This document shows, piece by piece, positions 10,550-23,134 of a stretch of DNA of 64,000 nt. Below the pieces are notes generated by a model. It was not told the DNA's origin, searched no databases, and was given only the letters and a program-made list of their open reading frames with translations. The DNA is taken from assembly GCA_964016985.1 (NCBI GenBank), contig OZ024828.1:80088033-80152032 (forward strand), given 5' to 3'. The position numbers and the translations under genes were made by a program. This DNA is from Anodontia alba. Taxonomy: Eukaryota; Mollusca; Bivalvia; Lucinida; Lucinidae. How positions within the stretch are numbered: the stretch's first letter is position 1; every line of letters begins with the position of its first letter.

Positions 10550-11640
10550 TACGCGAAGGCCCCCCTCATTTTGTGTTCATTGTAAGTAATGGGAAAATAT
10601 GCTGATAATGGAATAAGACTGAAGGCATGAAAGGCATGAAAAAAAAAAAAAAGGTGCAAAAGCAGTCATTTTTGGGAAAAAACTCAATATTTTGTAATAA
10701 ATCCTAAATTTTTGTACGATTTTTTTTAAATTAATACGTTTTCTGAACGTTTAATTTTGTGTATAAATTTATGTTGCACTGGTCAATATGTATTAAAACA
10801 GAAATTGCTGTCCCAGTCAGAAGACATATGTGGGGTAAAAAGTGATAAATCGGAATACAATCTGCTGATTTCTGTAAATCTCAAAATTTCAGCTGTTTCT
10901 ATCTTGGCCAAATAAGCGAATACCGGACCCCAAATTCTTAAAAATGTGGTAATTTTAATCATACAATCCGTATTTTTGCATTATGAAAAGCAACCAAAAT
11001 CGCTGCTGCTAAATGTTTGAAAACTTTAACCATTCCTAGGGTAACCCAAAATGTCTTTAAATGAATGCTATGAACAATTTTTCCTTTGCTGTATTTATTT
11101 GTTATTTATAAATAATATTTATTTATTTATTTGTTTATTTATTTATTTATTTATTTCATTTTTTATTCAAGATACTTGTACTTTGTTCACCGGCAGTGCA
11201 CACATATTTATGCCAACAAATCAATCTTTATGATGCTACTGATTCTTACTTAAGAACAAAACTTAAACAGATGACTATAAAGAAACAGTCTATGTCAATT
11301 TGATTGTTTAGAAGGATACATAGTTTGATTGTCATAGCAATGAATGTAAATATAAATGCAAAATACCTATACTAAATAGCATAGCTTCAGACATCACTCC
11401 AAAACCACTTAATGTAGCCTCGTAAAACTCAGGACAGAAACTCAAAAGGACAAACTGATCATTGACCATCATTTGATTTGTTGGTAAAATAAATAGTTCG
11501 GTTGCTATGGCAACTAAAGAAGTAAAACAAATACATGGGTCTATCCTACGATAGTATAAAAAGACCAAATAAGCGTCCTTTGGATATACAGAACAAATCA
11601 AAAACAGAAAATAGCAGATTCAGATTTCTGTTCATGAGGA
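10550..11640. other. AT-rich intergenic sequence, no gene recognised
   Basis: Simple AT-rich DNA with a short A-run at about 10640 and an (ATTT)n microsatellite at about 11100-11157. Open frames here are short and of low complexity. Nothing else is supported. Confidence 0.6.
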
Positions 11641-11970
11641 ATAATGAAAAAAAAAAAAAAAAAAAAAAAGGTAGGAGAAAAGTCCAGGGAGTGCCACAAT
11701 CACAAACCACAGCCCTTCCCATACAACAAGAGGAAGAGGAAACGGACAAATCCAAACAAGCACAAATCGAACAAGCGTACGAAAAGCACTTAGATTAGCT
11801 CTCCCTTTCCCAAGCGAGGTAATCGCAATGCTAAAAGGACTGAAAAACACAAGAACAAAATAGCACAAGGTAAGACTTAACAAATCGCCTCGTAGAATAA
11901 ACCACAAAGCAACAAAGAGTAAGACTAACACCGGGACCACCGCCTTAGAACGGTCAGTAGAGTAAATCAC

Positions 11971-12004
11971 CGGGGAGGGGGGGGGGGGGGGCGGCGGGGG
12001 AGGG
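11971..12004 (+). repeat. Poly-G / G-rich tract
   Basis: A run of G with a few A and C (GGGGAGGGG..., then GGCGGCGGGGGAGGG) inside the Penelope-like tail. The other tail copy has only GGGGAG at this point (about 35731). Capable of G-quadruplex formation by composition. Confidence 0.7.
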
Positions 12005-12261
12005 TTAAAGCAATTTTACAGCTAGCCAACTTCACTCTGGGTCCCGATGCTACCATTAATACAGAAATACATAAAAATTCGGTTCCCAAATCAGTCAATG
12101 CATCAAAGGGAAGAAATAAAAATCAAATTAATCACTGTAATAAACAGACGAGTACCCATGGCTAATTTATTGTATGCCATAGAAAATAAAAACCAACAGT
12201 TGAACCACGGCGGGCCAAGCCAAAGACATATCGTCAAGCCCTAACGATACTGGTTAAAGTT

Positions 12262-12905
12262 TTACGACAAGGCCGTCATTGAGTATGAGGCCCGAACCGC
12301 CGTCGTGCAATTAAAGAGTGAAGCATAGCCATTAACAATGATTGGGTTGACAATTATGCATGCAGTCTGCCGCATAATATCCAGGCTATAGCCAAATCTT
12401 TTATAACGGTTTTCTGAATTGTTCCAAAAAGATTTTCCTACAATTTTTCTAAATCTGTACACTAAGTCACCGTAAAATTCTGGTTCCGGTATACCTTGTT
12501 GCAGAAGTGTTTTCAGACTGACTCTATATTTTTCTACCAAGGCACTATGTCTGCGATAAAATTTCGAAAACGCCTTACGAAGTTTAAAATAACGATAGCC
12601 CTGCCTAAGAAGTTTGGCAGTAAGGGCTTTATTACGATAGTTAAAGTCACTAAGATTTGAAGAAGCTCTGGCGAATCTAATAAGTTGAGATATGTATACC
12701 CCATATGAAGTACGCCGGGGGACATCGCCATCCAGAAAAGGGAAATTGACTATATCAAAATCAAAATCGTCCCGTTTATCATACATTTTGGTGGAAACTG
12801 TACCATTAGATATACATAGATTCAAATCCCAAAAAGGTGCCTCGGTATCGGAAGAATTTGCTCTATTCGAGTTCTGTAGGGTATATCCGGTCCACCATTT
12901 GGTCA
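12262..12905 (-). pseudogene. Reverse transcriptase C-terminal part, Penelope-like lineage 2
   Basis: The open frame covers the region after the reverse transcriptase active site: FWDLNLCISNGTVSTKMYDK, then DFDIVNFPFLDG, YGVYISQLIRFARASSNLSD, LLRQGYRYFKLRKAFSKFYR and ILRQ-like terminal words. It is homologous in layout to the lineage-1 protein at about 41294-41881 (KLTTRLYDKRDDF, YGVYVSQLIRYAR, KKFYGRHHDLV) but clearly divergent, so two Penelope-like lineages coexist. No catalytic YIDD motif remains. The upstream part of the open frame (12905-13068) reads into unrelated sequence and MITE copy 2. Confidence 0.7.
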
Positions 12906-13020
12906 AAGTAAATATTGTCAATCCCTCATACCTTACACTCAGCAGCTTAGAGCGGAAGTCTATTTTCACATATAATATATGAACACAGTCCAAAATCATA
13001 GTGACAAGAAATAAGACCCG

Positions 13021-13301
13021 CATTATGAAAACACGCCTATTCAAATATACAGAAAATTTCACCTCCAAAAACTGAAAATTTTCAGATAAAAACTCTGATA
13101 TTTTTCATATTTCTGCTCAAAACATAGATTATGGGTACTCGTTAGAACCGCCTCGGCGATGCGATTCTATTGAGTACTCACAATCTATGTTTTCGAGCAG
13201 AAATAAGAAAACTAATGTTTACCCCTGTAAACCCCAGTTTTACTATAATATAAAAATGGGGTTTAAGGAGGACAAAATTACATAGGCGTGTTTTCGTGAT
13301 G
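13021..13301 (+). mobile_element. Palindromic MITE family A, copy 2
   Basis: Terminal words CATTATGAAAACACGCCTAT and ATAGGCGTGTTTTCGTGATG; the central hairpin right arm is mutated (GCGATGCGATTCTATTGAG). It abuts the truncated Penelope-like coding region. Confidence 0.85.
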
Positions 13302-14429
13302 TAACAAAACACGGGGTGACGTTTTACGGCCTCCGCAGAAGCATTTAACAACAGCTGTTGTTATCATTTGCATAAAACATCTGCAATACTCTAGACTGTT
13401 GCAGCGTCAACCAGTTCATATAGCAGATTATAGCCTGCTGTTATCATTTAGCTTACTATTAAACTCATACCTTCATAAATGGCATGTTTCTATGGAATTT
13501 GCTATGTTAACTGAAGACCACTTGAGGGAACAGAAGCTCCATCAGCTTCGGTTTCGGCGGGATACAAAATAGCATGTCCTTCAAATAATGATTAAAGTTA
13601 CCTACATAGTGTTCTTACAGAGCTCGGATATTGATGGTTCCCTTTATATCTCCCTTCTTTTAATAAATGGAACAAATGAGGATCTCGTTGCAATAACAAC
13701 AATGTCCAACTCTGTAGTTATGAATATGTACATTTGTTATTTCATTGGCAACTTCCATAACCTTGCTACTTGTATATCTATCCTGCCATTACTCTGCATT
13801 GATCTGATTGTGGTTTCTGAGGTAGCTCCAAGATACTGCTTATGTCTGAAACATACTAACAGAATGATATCCCAACATGATAGCGAGCAAGCGTGTCGCG
13901 AACGACGTGAGCTCGACGGTATGGAATTTGATCAAGGAAAAGTAACATACAACGATATATACTATCAGCAGCAATCGCTCTGACCAATTTGCGTCCTTTT
14001 TCTTCCCAGAAGTTGTCACCGGAGGTTTGCAGAACTGACTGGGGCGGGCCTCACTAATAAGCGTCACGAAGTGACTAGAAACGAGTGTCAATACGTGTCA
14101 CGAACATATTTTGCTGATTATATTTATTATTTATTATTGATTTACATGTATTTTTATATACTGATATTCATTTTTAATAATGCTGTGAAGGACTTTTGAA
14201 GAGACTACAGATAGGTCTGTGCTGTGCTCGCATTTAGGCTAAGCCCATTTTCATATTAAACCTATAGGTCATGGTCATAAGGGCTGACAAACTAGAAACC
14301 ACATTACAGTAACCACTTCATAGTATTCCTAATATCATGGGTAATATGTAAAGGGTTGCAAAAATAAAGTTACACCAAATTTCTGAAGGTTTTAGAGTTT
14401 AGTGTTACATTATTAGTCTGTTTCATAAG
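13302..14429. other. No recognised gene; AT-rich sequence
   Basis: A 131-codon open frame at 13588-13983 (plus) has no family motif I recognise, no evident splice borders and a hydrophobic, low-complexity start; I do not call it a gene. A short palindrome-bearing stretch lies near 13880-13960. Confidence 0.4.
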
Positions 14430-14668
14430 CATCACGCAAACATGCCTATATTATTTTGACCCCCTTAAACCCCACTTTTATATAGTAAAACTGGGGTTTA
14501 CAGGGGTATACATTATTTTTCTTATTTCGACGAGGCGGTTCTAACGAGTACCAACAATCTATGTTTTGAGCAGAATAAGAAAAATATCAGATTTTTTATC
14601 TGAAAATTTCCATTTTTTTTTTGGTGGTAAAATTTTCAGTATATTTGAATAGGCATGTTTTCGTAATG
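14430..14668 (-). mobile_element. Palindromic MITE family A, copy 3 (one hairpin arm deleted)
   Basis: Reversed orientation: CATCACGCAAACATGCCTAT at the left and GGCATGTTTTCGTAATG at the right. The left arm of the central hairpin is missing: CTTATTTC runs straight into GACGAGGCGGTTCTAACG. Confidence 0.82.
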
Positions 14669-15240
14669 GTTGGCGCCTGACTGTCAATGTCTGTGGTCGG
14701 GCCCGTCGTGATCCTGCTTTTAGTTGTCTTGCATTCTGGCTTCAGATTGTCATTGAAACGTTTGCTTAATTTGTTTCATCATAGTGTTTGTGATAATATG
14801 TATTTCACTGTGATAATTCACTTATGAAGTATAGAACCATATTATTGCATAAAAAGCAGTATCGCACGTTAATAACACCGTGCATTAACCGGCGAAAAGC
14901 CGTGTATTAACAAGGCCATTCACGCGCTGTTAATGCACGGCTACACAAGTTTCAATATGATCGTACCGGGGCCACAGATTTGCTGCCGTTACGAGATGTG
15001 TTCACCTGTAAAAACTATTAGAACAGGATAGAATTTATTCATGTAGTATAATTTTTTTCGGTTCATAGATGTGGTAACTCAAAATAAAAATTTTGATTAA
15101 TCGATGCATCAATTGATCAATTTATCATTAGTTAAATGTTTTACTTTTGGATTTTCGACTTAAGCAAGTTGTCAGACTATGTATAAAAATATTAGTCTGT
15201 CTATATAAAATTTATCCTTGCACTAACTTTATTATTATAT
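14669..15240. other. No gene; one small foldback
   Basis: An inverted pair around GTGCATTAAC and GTTAATGCAC at about 14880-14940 could form a hairpin. The rest is AT-rich unassigned DNA. Confidence 0.5.
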
Positions 15241-16803
15241 GGTAAGCCGTTTTACTATTTATTAAGCAAAATAGATATATTATATATTATATCAGATATC
15301 TTGTATAGGATATAAGATATCTAATATAGGATATAAGATATCTCATATACTAATTCAGATATTTTATATACTATATTAAGTATCTTACATCCTATATCAG
15401 ATATCTGATATAATATATGAGATAACTTAATTAATATTTAATTCTGTATATAAGATATCTAATTTATGGCAAGCCGTTTTACTATTTATTAAGCAAAATA
15501 GATATCTTATATATTATATCAGATATCTTATATAAGATATAAGATATCAACCATAGGATGTAAGATATCTAATATACTAATTCATATATCATATCCTATA
15601 TTAGATATCTTATATCCTATATAAGATATCTGATATAATATATGAGATATCTTATTTATTTCTGCATATAAGATATCTAATTTACCATATAAGATATCTC
15701 ATTTGTTAAATAAGATATCTTATTTACCAATATAGATATCTAATATACTAAATAAGATATCTGATATACTAAATGAGATATCTTATTTGATTGAATAAAT
15801 GAGAGATCTTCTTTAGTAAATAAGATATCTTATATCCTATATGATATATCTTGTATAGCATATCAGATATCTTATATAGCATATTAGATATCTTATATGT
15901 CTATTCAGATATCTTATTTAGCAGATTAGATATCTTAATTGACATGTAAGATATCTATTTTATAGTATATCAGATATATATTATATATCTGATATATTAA
16001 ATCAGATATCTGATTTATAGAATAAATAGTAAAACGGCTTGCTGGCAAGCCGTTTTACTATTTATTATGCATTATATAAGATTTCTTATATAGGATATAT
16101 CTATTATAGGATATGATATCTGAATTAGTATATCAGATATCTTATATCCTATATAAGCTATCTTATATCCTATATAAGATATCTGATATATCATATTAGA
16201 TATTTAATTTCACATATAAGATATCTTATTTACCATTTAAGATATCTTTTTTGTTAAATAAGATATCTAACATGTTAATATAGATATAATAAATAAGATA
16301 TCTGATATACTAAATGAGATATCTTATTTAATTGAATAAATGAGCTATCTTCTTTAGTGTATAAGATATCTAATATCCTATATAAGATATCTTTTATAGC
16401 ATATCAGATATCTTAAATAACATATGATATCTTATATGCCAATTGATATATCTTATATAGCGTATCAGATATCTTCTAAAGCATATAAGATATCTATATT
16501 GACATATAAGATATCTTATTTATATAAGCTATCTGATAAAATATATCAGATATCTTATTTATTATATCAGATATCTGATATATTAAATCAGATATCTGAT
16601 TTTTAGAATAAATAGTAAAACGGCTTGCCATACTATTTTACCATATATTATTTGTTATAGAAGATATCTTATTTATTAATATAGATATCTAATATACTAA
16701 AAAGATATCTTATATACTAAATGAGATATCTTATTTGATTGCATATATGAGATATCTTCTTTAGTAAATAAGATATCTTATATCCTATAGGAGATATCTT
16801 ATA
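15241..16803. repeat. GATATC-rich tandem array (21-bp period) in inverted-repeat-bounded units
   Basis: Dozens of GATATC hexamers occur at a dominant spacing of 21 bp, separated by variable AT words (for example TAATTTACCATATAA, TCATTTGTTAAATAA). Two consecutive units, 15468-16042 and 16044-16629, each begin GGCAAGCCGTTTTACTATTT and end with its complement. Partial units flank them at 15241-15467 and 16640-16803. The junction at 16031-16055 is a short palindrome of the two termini. The array has no plausible coding content; a repetitive 60-residue frame at 16424 is a by-product of the period being 7 codons. Confidence 0.85.
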
Positions 16804-16809
16804 TACACT

Positions 16810-16985
16810 CTTGGGTATTTCTTTCGCCAGACCTTCCTGGGTGGGAATCAGTACTAAAATTGCAATGTGGATAAAGTGCCTTGCTCAAAGACACAACACT
16901 TGGTGCTCGGTGGGGCCGAACTGCTAACTCCCAATCTTGACTTAGAGGCTTTACCATTCCACAGCACCCTACAAAAAGCGGTTAG
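16810..16985 (-). mobile_element. Possible tRNA-derived SINE remnant
   Basis: On the minus strand, from about 16977, the sequence AGGGTGCTGTGGAATGGTAA is followed by AGTTCGGCCCCACCGAGCAC (box B-like) and TTTGAGCAAGGCACTTTATC, a type of body sequence common in animal SINEs. It sits between the GATATC array and the 181-bp satellite. Confidence 0.45.
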
Positions 16986-17049
16986 TAGCAAAAATGATAA
17001 GCAGTATCTCAGTTTCAGTAAATGTACATCCAAACAACATTAAAGCAGC

Positions 17050-17624
17050 ACATGAAAGAATTTGGCGGAAACAGTATAACCTGGTCTGTTCTTTACTTTA
17101 TCGATGATACGCATTTGGAAGGACTGAGAGCCGTGAGATTTGACAGAACGTCTTCTTGTGTCACAATAATGATGTTTGGCGCTTCATTTATACTTTGATC
17201 TATATTCAGGTTAACTGTGAGCCGTGCTATTTGTCAGCAGGCCTCTGATGACCAAAATAATCGGCTGTAGTTAGTTACCTTGTTGATTATGTGCATTTGG
17301 TATGACTGAGAGCCTTAAGATGTGTCAGAATGCCTTCCTTTGTTACAATAATAATATCTTGGGATTCACGCGTACTACATCTGCACTTAGGTAGATTGGA
17401 AGCCGTAAGATTTGTCAGCAGGCCTCCGTTGACCAAACTAATCGGCGGTAGTTCTTTACATTATCATTAATATGCATTTGGTAGGTCTGTGAGCCGTAAG
17501 ATTTGTCAGAACGCCTTCCTTTGTTACAATAATAATGTCTTTTGCCTCATTCAGACTACTTACTGCATTTATCTGCATTTATGTTTATTGGAAGCAGTGA
17601 GTTTTGTCAGCAGGCCTCCGTTGA

Positions 17625-17660
<36 letters not shown>

Positions 17661-20255
17661 TGCAGTTCTTTAATTTCATTTATCGATAATATGCATTTGG
17701 TAGGACTTAGAGCCGTGAGATTGGTCAGAACACCTTCCTTGTTTATAATAATGTGTTGCGCGCCATTGATACAACATTTCGGTTGTTTGGAAACCGTGAG
17801 ATTTGTCAGATGGCCTCTGTTGATCAAAATCAGCGGCTGTGGGTATTTAGTTTATCGCTGATATGCAACTGGTAGGTCTTAGAGCCGTGAGATTTGTCAG
17901 AACGCCCTCGTTTGTTTGTTACAATAATACCTTGCGCTATATGTATACTATGATCTTCCTTTAAGTTGATTGAAGCCTTGAGATTTGTCAGCAGGCATCC
18001 GTTGACTAAAATAATCGGCTGTCGTTCTTTACTTTAACGACCATATTCAGTTCGTAGGACTGAGAGACGTGAGCCTTCCTTTGTTACAATAATAATGTCT
18101 TGCGCTTCATTCATAGTATGACTACAATCTGCATTTAGGCCGATTGGAAGCCGTGAGATATGTCAGCAGGCCTCCGTTGACCATAATGATCGACTGTTGT
18201 TCTTTAATTTATCGATGATATGCATCTGACAGGACTAAAAGCCGTGAGATTGGTCAGAACGCCTTCCTTTGTTAGAATAATAATGTCTTGCGCGCCATGT
18301 ATACAGCGTTCTGCATTTCGGTCGATTGGAAACCGTGAGATTTTTAACAGGCCTCTGTTGACCAAAGTAATCGGCTGTAGATCTTTAGTTTATCAACGAT
18401 ATGCATTTTGTAGGACTGAGAGCCGTGAGATTGGTCAGAACGCCTTCCTTGTTTACAATAATGATGTCTTGCGCTTGATCCATACTACGATCTGCATTTA
18501 GGTCGACTGGAAACAGCGAGATTTGTCAGCAAGCCTCCGTTGACAAAAATAATCGGCTGTAGTTCTTTAATTTATCAATGATATTCATTTGGTAGGACTG
18601 AGAGCCATGAGATTTATCAGAACGCCTTCGTTTTTTACACTAAAAATGTCTTGCGCGCCATTTTTACAACATTCTGCATTTCAGTCGATTGGAAACTGTG
18701 AGATTTGTCAGCAAGCCTCCGTTGACCAAAAAAAAAAAAAAAAAAAAAAAAATCGGCTGTAGGTCTTTTGTTTATCATTGATATGCAATTGGTAGTACTG
18801 AGAGCCGTAAGATTTGTCAGAACTCACCCGTTTGTGACCTTCATTTAAGTTGATTGGAAGCCGTGAGATTTGTCAGCAGGCCTACGTTGACCAAAATAAT
18901 CGGCTGTAGTCTTTTACTTTATCGACGATATGCAGTTCGAAGGGCTAAGATACGTGAGATTTGTCAGAACGTTTCTTTGTTTATATAATAATGTCTTGCG
19001 CGCCATACATATTACGATCTGCATTTAGGTTGATTAGAAGCCGTGAGATTTTTTTTCAGTAGGCCTTCGTTGATTAAAATAATCGGGTGTAGCTCTTCAA
19101 TTTATCAATGATATGCATTTGGTTGGACTGAAAGCCATAAGTTTAGTCAGAATGCTTTTCTTTATTTGCTGATATGCTATTATGCATTTGGTAGGACTGA
19201 GAGCCGTGAGATTTGTCAGAACTCCCTCATTTGTTACACTAATAATGTTGTGCGCTATATATATATATATATACTATGATCTTCATTTAGGTTGACTGGA
19301 AGTAGTGAGATTTCTCAGCAGGCCTTCGTTGAACAAAATAATCGGCTGTAGATCTTAACTTCATCGACGATATGCAGTTCGTAGGACTGAGAGACGTGAG
19401 ATTTGTCCGAATGCCTTCCTTTGTTACAATAATAATGTCTTACGCTTCATTCATACTACGATCTGCATTTAGGTTGATTGGAAGCCATGAGATTTGTCAG
19501 CAGGCCTCTCCTGACCAAAATAATCGACTATAGTTCTTTAATTTATCGATGATATGCATTTGATAGGACTGAGAGCCGTGAAACCGGTCAGAATGCCTTC
19601 CTTGTTTACACTAATAGTGTCTTGCGCGCCATTTTTACAACGTTCTGCATTTCGGTCGATTTACTTCATCGACGATATGCAGTTCGTAGGACTGAGAGAC
19701 GTGAGATATGTCAGAACGCTCTCGTTTGTTACAATAATTTCTTGCGTTTTATTCATACTACGATCTGCATTTAGGTTGATTGGAAGCCGTGAGATTTGTC
19801 AGCAGGCCTCCGTTGACCAAAATAATCGGCTGTAGTTCTTTAATTCATCGAAGATATGCATTTGAGAGGACTAAGCGCCGTGAGATTGGTCAGAACGCCT
19901 TCCTTGTTGACACTAATAATGTCTTGCGCGCCATGTATACAAAGTTTTGCATTTCGGTCGATTGGAAACCGTGAGATTTGTCAGCAAGCCTCCGTTGACC
20001 AAGATAACCGGCTGTAGTTCTTTAATTTATCTATGATATGCATTTGGTAGGACTGAGAGCCATGAGATTTATCAGAACGCCTTCCTGTTTTACACTAAAA
20101 ATGTCTTGCGCGCCATTTATACAACGTTCTGCATTTCAGTCGATCGGAAACTGTGAGATTTGTCAGCAAGCCTCCGTTGACCAAAATAATCGGCTGTAGG
20201 TCTTTAGTTTATCATTGATATGCAATTGGTAGTACTGACAGCCGTACGATTTATA
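17050..20255. repeat. Satellite of about 181 bp, about 17 units, each with two half-units
   Basis: The unit carries AATCGGCTGTAGTTCTTTA, then GATATGCATTTGGTAGGACT, then GAGAGCCGTGAGATTTGTCA, then TGTCTTGCGC, then CTGCATTTAGGTTGATTGGA, then GCCGTGAGATTTGTCAGCAG and GCCTCCGTTGACCAAAATA. The phrase GCCGTGAGATTTGTCAG occurs twice per unit about 90 bp apart, so the unit is an old dimer. Spacing between GACCAAAATAATCGGC boundaries is mostly 177-183 bp. Two units have the AAAATA word replaced by long A-runs (about 17625-17657 and 18729-18751). One unit near 19640-19700 is rearranged. ORFs of 93 codons follow the period and are not genes. Confidence 0.9.
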
Positions 20256-20559
20256 TCAATTAAGAGCAAGCCAGGTGAGCTCCTTAATTGTTTATTGAAC
20301 AGTAAGTTGAAGATTATATAGGCAAAAAAGTGCAGCTACTACATGTATATACACAATATCATATATCAGAACTCTGGGCGAGGCTTTTTTTTTCTAGCAA
20401 ATATTGTTCTACCAAAACATGGTGTAGTACTTACTAAGAATGCCATTGTAAAACTTTAGCTGTCAGAGACCTTGCTGCAGCACTATTAGGAGAAATACCC
20501 ATAGTATTGAAATATTTGGAATACTTGCTTACCAGATAACATCACTTGTAGGACATGGT

Positions 20560-21380
20560 AACATGGCAACATAAAACCTATGAAGGGATTTAACTGAATG
20601 AGTTATGGGCCCTTGGCTCTGATTCTGGTTTATATGATACATCAATCCACTGTCCATTTGTATACTAGGTTTCAACTTTGTTACCTTTACAGTTCTTGAG
20701 AAAAGTGTGACAAAAATGTTTCATTAATGGCAAATTGTAAAACCTATCAGGGTATGTAATTCCAAAAGTTATATGCCCTTGGCCCGGATTCTGGTACACA
20801 AGATACAACAGCCAACTGCCCATGTCTGTATCAAGTTTCAACTTATAGCTTTAATAGGGCCCGAGAAATCTGCAATGATTTATTTTTCATTTATGGCAAA
20901 TTATAAAACCTATCAAGGGATTTAACTCGGCCATGATTCTGGTATATTCTGGAATACACAATACATCAGCCCATATCAATGTGTGTACTTGGTTTCAACT
21001 TTATAACTTTTTTTTTGAGAAAAGTGTAACAAAAATATTCATGAATGGCAAATTGTAAAACCTATCAAGGTACGTAACTCTAAGAGTTATATATGCCCTT
21101 GGTGCTGATTCTGGTATACACTATACATCAGCCATTTGTCCATATGCGTACTAAGTTTCAATGTTACAGCTTTCATAGTTCCTGAGAAATCTGTGAAAAA
21201 TTTTCATTAATGGTAAATTATAAAACGTATCATGTAACTCCTAGAGTTATGGGCCTTTGCCCCGGATTCCTGTACACACCATACATCAACCCACTGGGTA
21301 TGTGTGTACCAAGCTACAACTTTGTAAGCTTACAGTTCTTCAGAAATACAAAAATTTATCTGATGAGGATGAAGAGAATG
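20560..21380. repeat. Tandem repeat of about 160 bp, five degenerate units
   Basis: The word TGGCAAATTGTAAAACCTAT recurs at about 20564, 20728, 20894, 21046 and 21211. It is followed each time by variants of AGTTATGGGCCCTTGGC, CTGATTCTGGTATACA, and AAGTTTCAACTTT. Not coding. Confidence 0.8.
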
Positions 21381-21514
21381 ATGGACAGAAGAAAGGAATG
21401 AGGTAAAGAATGATGGAAGGAAGGAATGACTGAAGGACAAAGCAAATCCAGTATAGCCCCATTGTCTGAAAGTGGGGCTATAATAATATAGTTCTTGTTA
21501 TTTGCCTTTTGTTT

Positions 21515-21810
21515 AGATTGATTGTGTTGGGGTTTAATAACACCTCAACCCTTGTGGGTCATTTTATGTCTTTTCCCAGAGAAAGGAAGAAAACAGATAG
21601 AAGATATAGTAGAGGAGAAAAAAGAGAGGGACAAGGAAGAAAAAGGAACAGGAATGAAAGTGAAGAAGCAGAAGAATAGAAACATTCCCCCTCTACCCTT
21701 ACCTGCTACAAGGATAGCAGGCCTTGCCCAACTGTAAGTCAAAATCTGTTGGACGCCCCGGTGATGTAAGATACACGACACCTTCACACCTCCTGACCAC
21801 TCCTGCCTTT
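21515..21810 (+). repeat. Interspersed repeat TGTTGGGG, copy 1
   Basis: About 280 bp beginning TTGATTGTGTTGGGGTTTAA, with GGGTCATTTT, a purine-rich middle (GAGAGGGACAAGGAAGAAAA) and an end containing TTGGACGCCCCGGTGATGTA and ACACGACACCTTC. Other copies are at 46685-46975 and 61196-61471. The third interrupts the gag region of the Ngaro-like element, showing mobility. No tRNA promoter boxes are clear. Confidence 0.7.
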
Positions 21811-23130
21811 TGTCTTGAACTACATATATCCAATTACTAGAGAAATTACTTGTTTGGGTAATTACCTTGAGCAAATGGGGAACACATCGCTCAGAAATAG
21901 CAACATTTGCTCATGGTAATTATCAAGACAATGCTGTTGGCTTTAAACACAGCTCCAAATAAATAAGGCTTGCCATGTGACTTGACTGCAAGGTAGACAT
22001 TTCACATAAAATATTGGTAGACATTTCACATGAAATGTTGGTAGGTATTTCAGATGCAATGTCGGCTTTATTTTATCGGAAGAAAACAGAAATGAATGTT
22101 GTATGCTGCAATTCTGCTTGGTGCTTTAAGAATTAAGCATTATAATTGGACATTTCAGCATTACACCTTAAAGCAGGTGGTAAAATACTCATTATGACAA
22201 GACTTTATATGGAGAACTGGCATTCTGAAATGGGATTATGTAACAATGAGAGACAGCAATAGTGTTTCTATTATCTCCCTTGATAGGTAAAGTGCAAGGT
22301 AGACCAATTCTAACTGGGCCCTTCCAATTAGAATCCTGTTTTCATCATAGGTCAGCTATGGGAGCTTTATGTTGCCATGGCAACTGAACCAAGAGGCAGA
22401 TCACCATAATTTTAGTTATCTTTAAATCCGCCTACCCTAACAACCTTCTTACCTAATAAGGGATAAATCGTTTCAATAATTTTGGAGTCCTAATAAGTAC
22501 TACAACATGTTTTGGTGGACCTTGTTGTTTACAGAGAGTACTCATGGATATTAACTGGCTACTATCTCCCATTGTCTTTTGATTTTATATACAATATCTT
22601 CATTTAACCCTTAAATTGCCAATCAAAACAACTGTCATCTGTATTGTCATCTGCTTGTGATTTTTAAAGTCTGTTTTGCAAACAGTGAGGACCCAGATCA
22701 GACAGCTCCTAGCCTGATCAGGGTCCACACCGTTTGCCTGTATGCAAAAATAGGTTTGAAAAGTTTGCAAGAATGTTCAGCAGACAGAAGTCATTTTCAG
22801 ATGCAGGTTTTCTTAGCATTTTAAGAATTAAATGCATATTAATCCATTTGGTGATAAGCACACCCTTCCTCTACTGAAATAACATGAAGAGTGTTGTTTA
22901 ACCCTGATAATCCCACAAACTTTCAACAATAACATAAAGAGTCCTTCTCAATGTTTCTGGCAGTACACTGGGTTCCTGATCAATGGTATGCACATAATCC
23001 AACTTCCATTTCTTCATTTACTATCACTCTAGTGCATGTATATTTGTGAGCCCAATGTTTGTCAAAGCACTACTGAAACCATTACCTGAAAGAAAAAAAA
23101 ATGACTTTAATATCAAATATATAATTTTTT
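21811..23130. other. AT-rich sequence with minor repeats, no gene
   Basis: A 24-bp motif (GGTAGACATTTCACATGAAA) is repeated three times at about 22010-22070. A foldback of the CAGATCAGAC type lies at 22675-22740 (GCAAACAGTGAGGACCCAGA with GGGTCCACACCGTTTGC). Nothing else recognised. Confidence 0.5.
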
Positions 23131-23134
23131 TGGT

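Larger units (their letters stand above)
11647..12905 (-). mobile_element. Penelope-like element (lineage 2), 3' portion with tail
   Basis: On the minus strand the coding part (about 12905-12262) is followed by a tail of about 590 bp that stops at a T-run in element orientation (A-run 11648-11670 on the plus strand). The same tail occurs at 35380-35890 without any coding part. A G-rich tract (about 11971-12004, plus strand) has expanded inside this tail relative to the other copy. The 5' side is cut off near MITE copy 2 at 13021. Confidence 0.7.

Noticed and set aside
11632..11970. 112-codon minus-strand ORF (and the similar one at 35363-35665)
   Set aside because: Both lie in the non-coding Penelope-like tail and the T-run; the shared frame reflects shared repeat sequence, not a protein.
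13588..13983. 131-codon open frame
   Set aside because: No recognisable motif, low-complexity hydrophobic start, no splice borders and no neighbours supporting a gene.
16424..16606. 60-residue ORF with a heptad-like YKIS/YQIS repeat
   Set aside because: It is translated from the 21-bp GATATC array; the 7-residue period is the DNA period. No start context or conservation argument.
18220..19974. ORFs of 64-93 codons in the satellite
   Set aside because: The satellite unit is close to a multiple of three, so frames stay open by chance and repeat with the unit.
17050..21380. CRISPR-like regular repeats
   Set aside because: Units are contiguous tandem repeats without unique spacers, and the window is eukaryotic.
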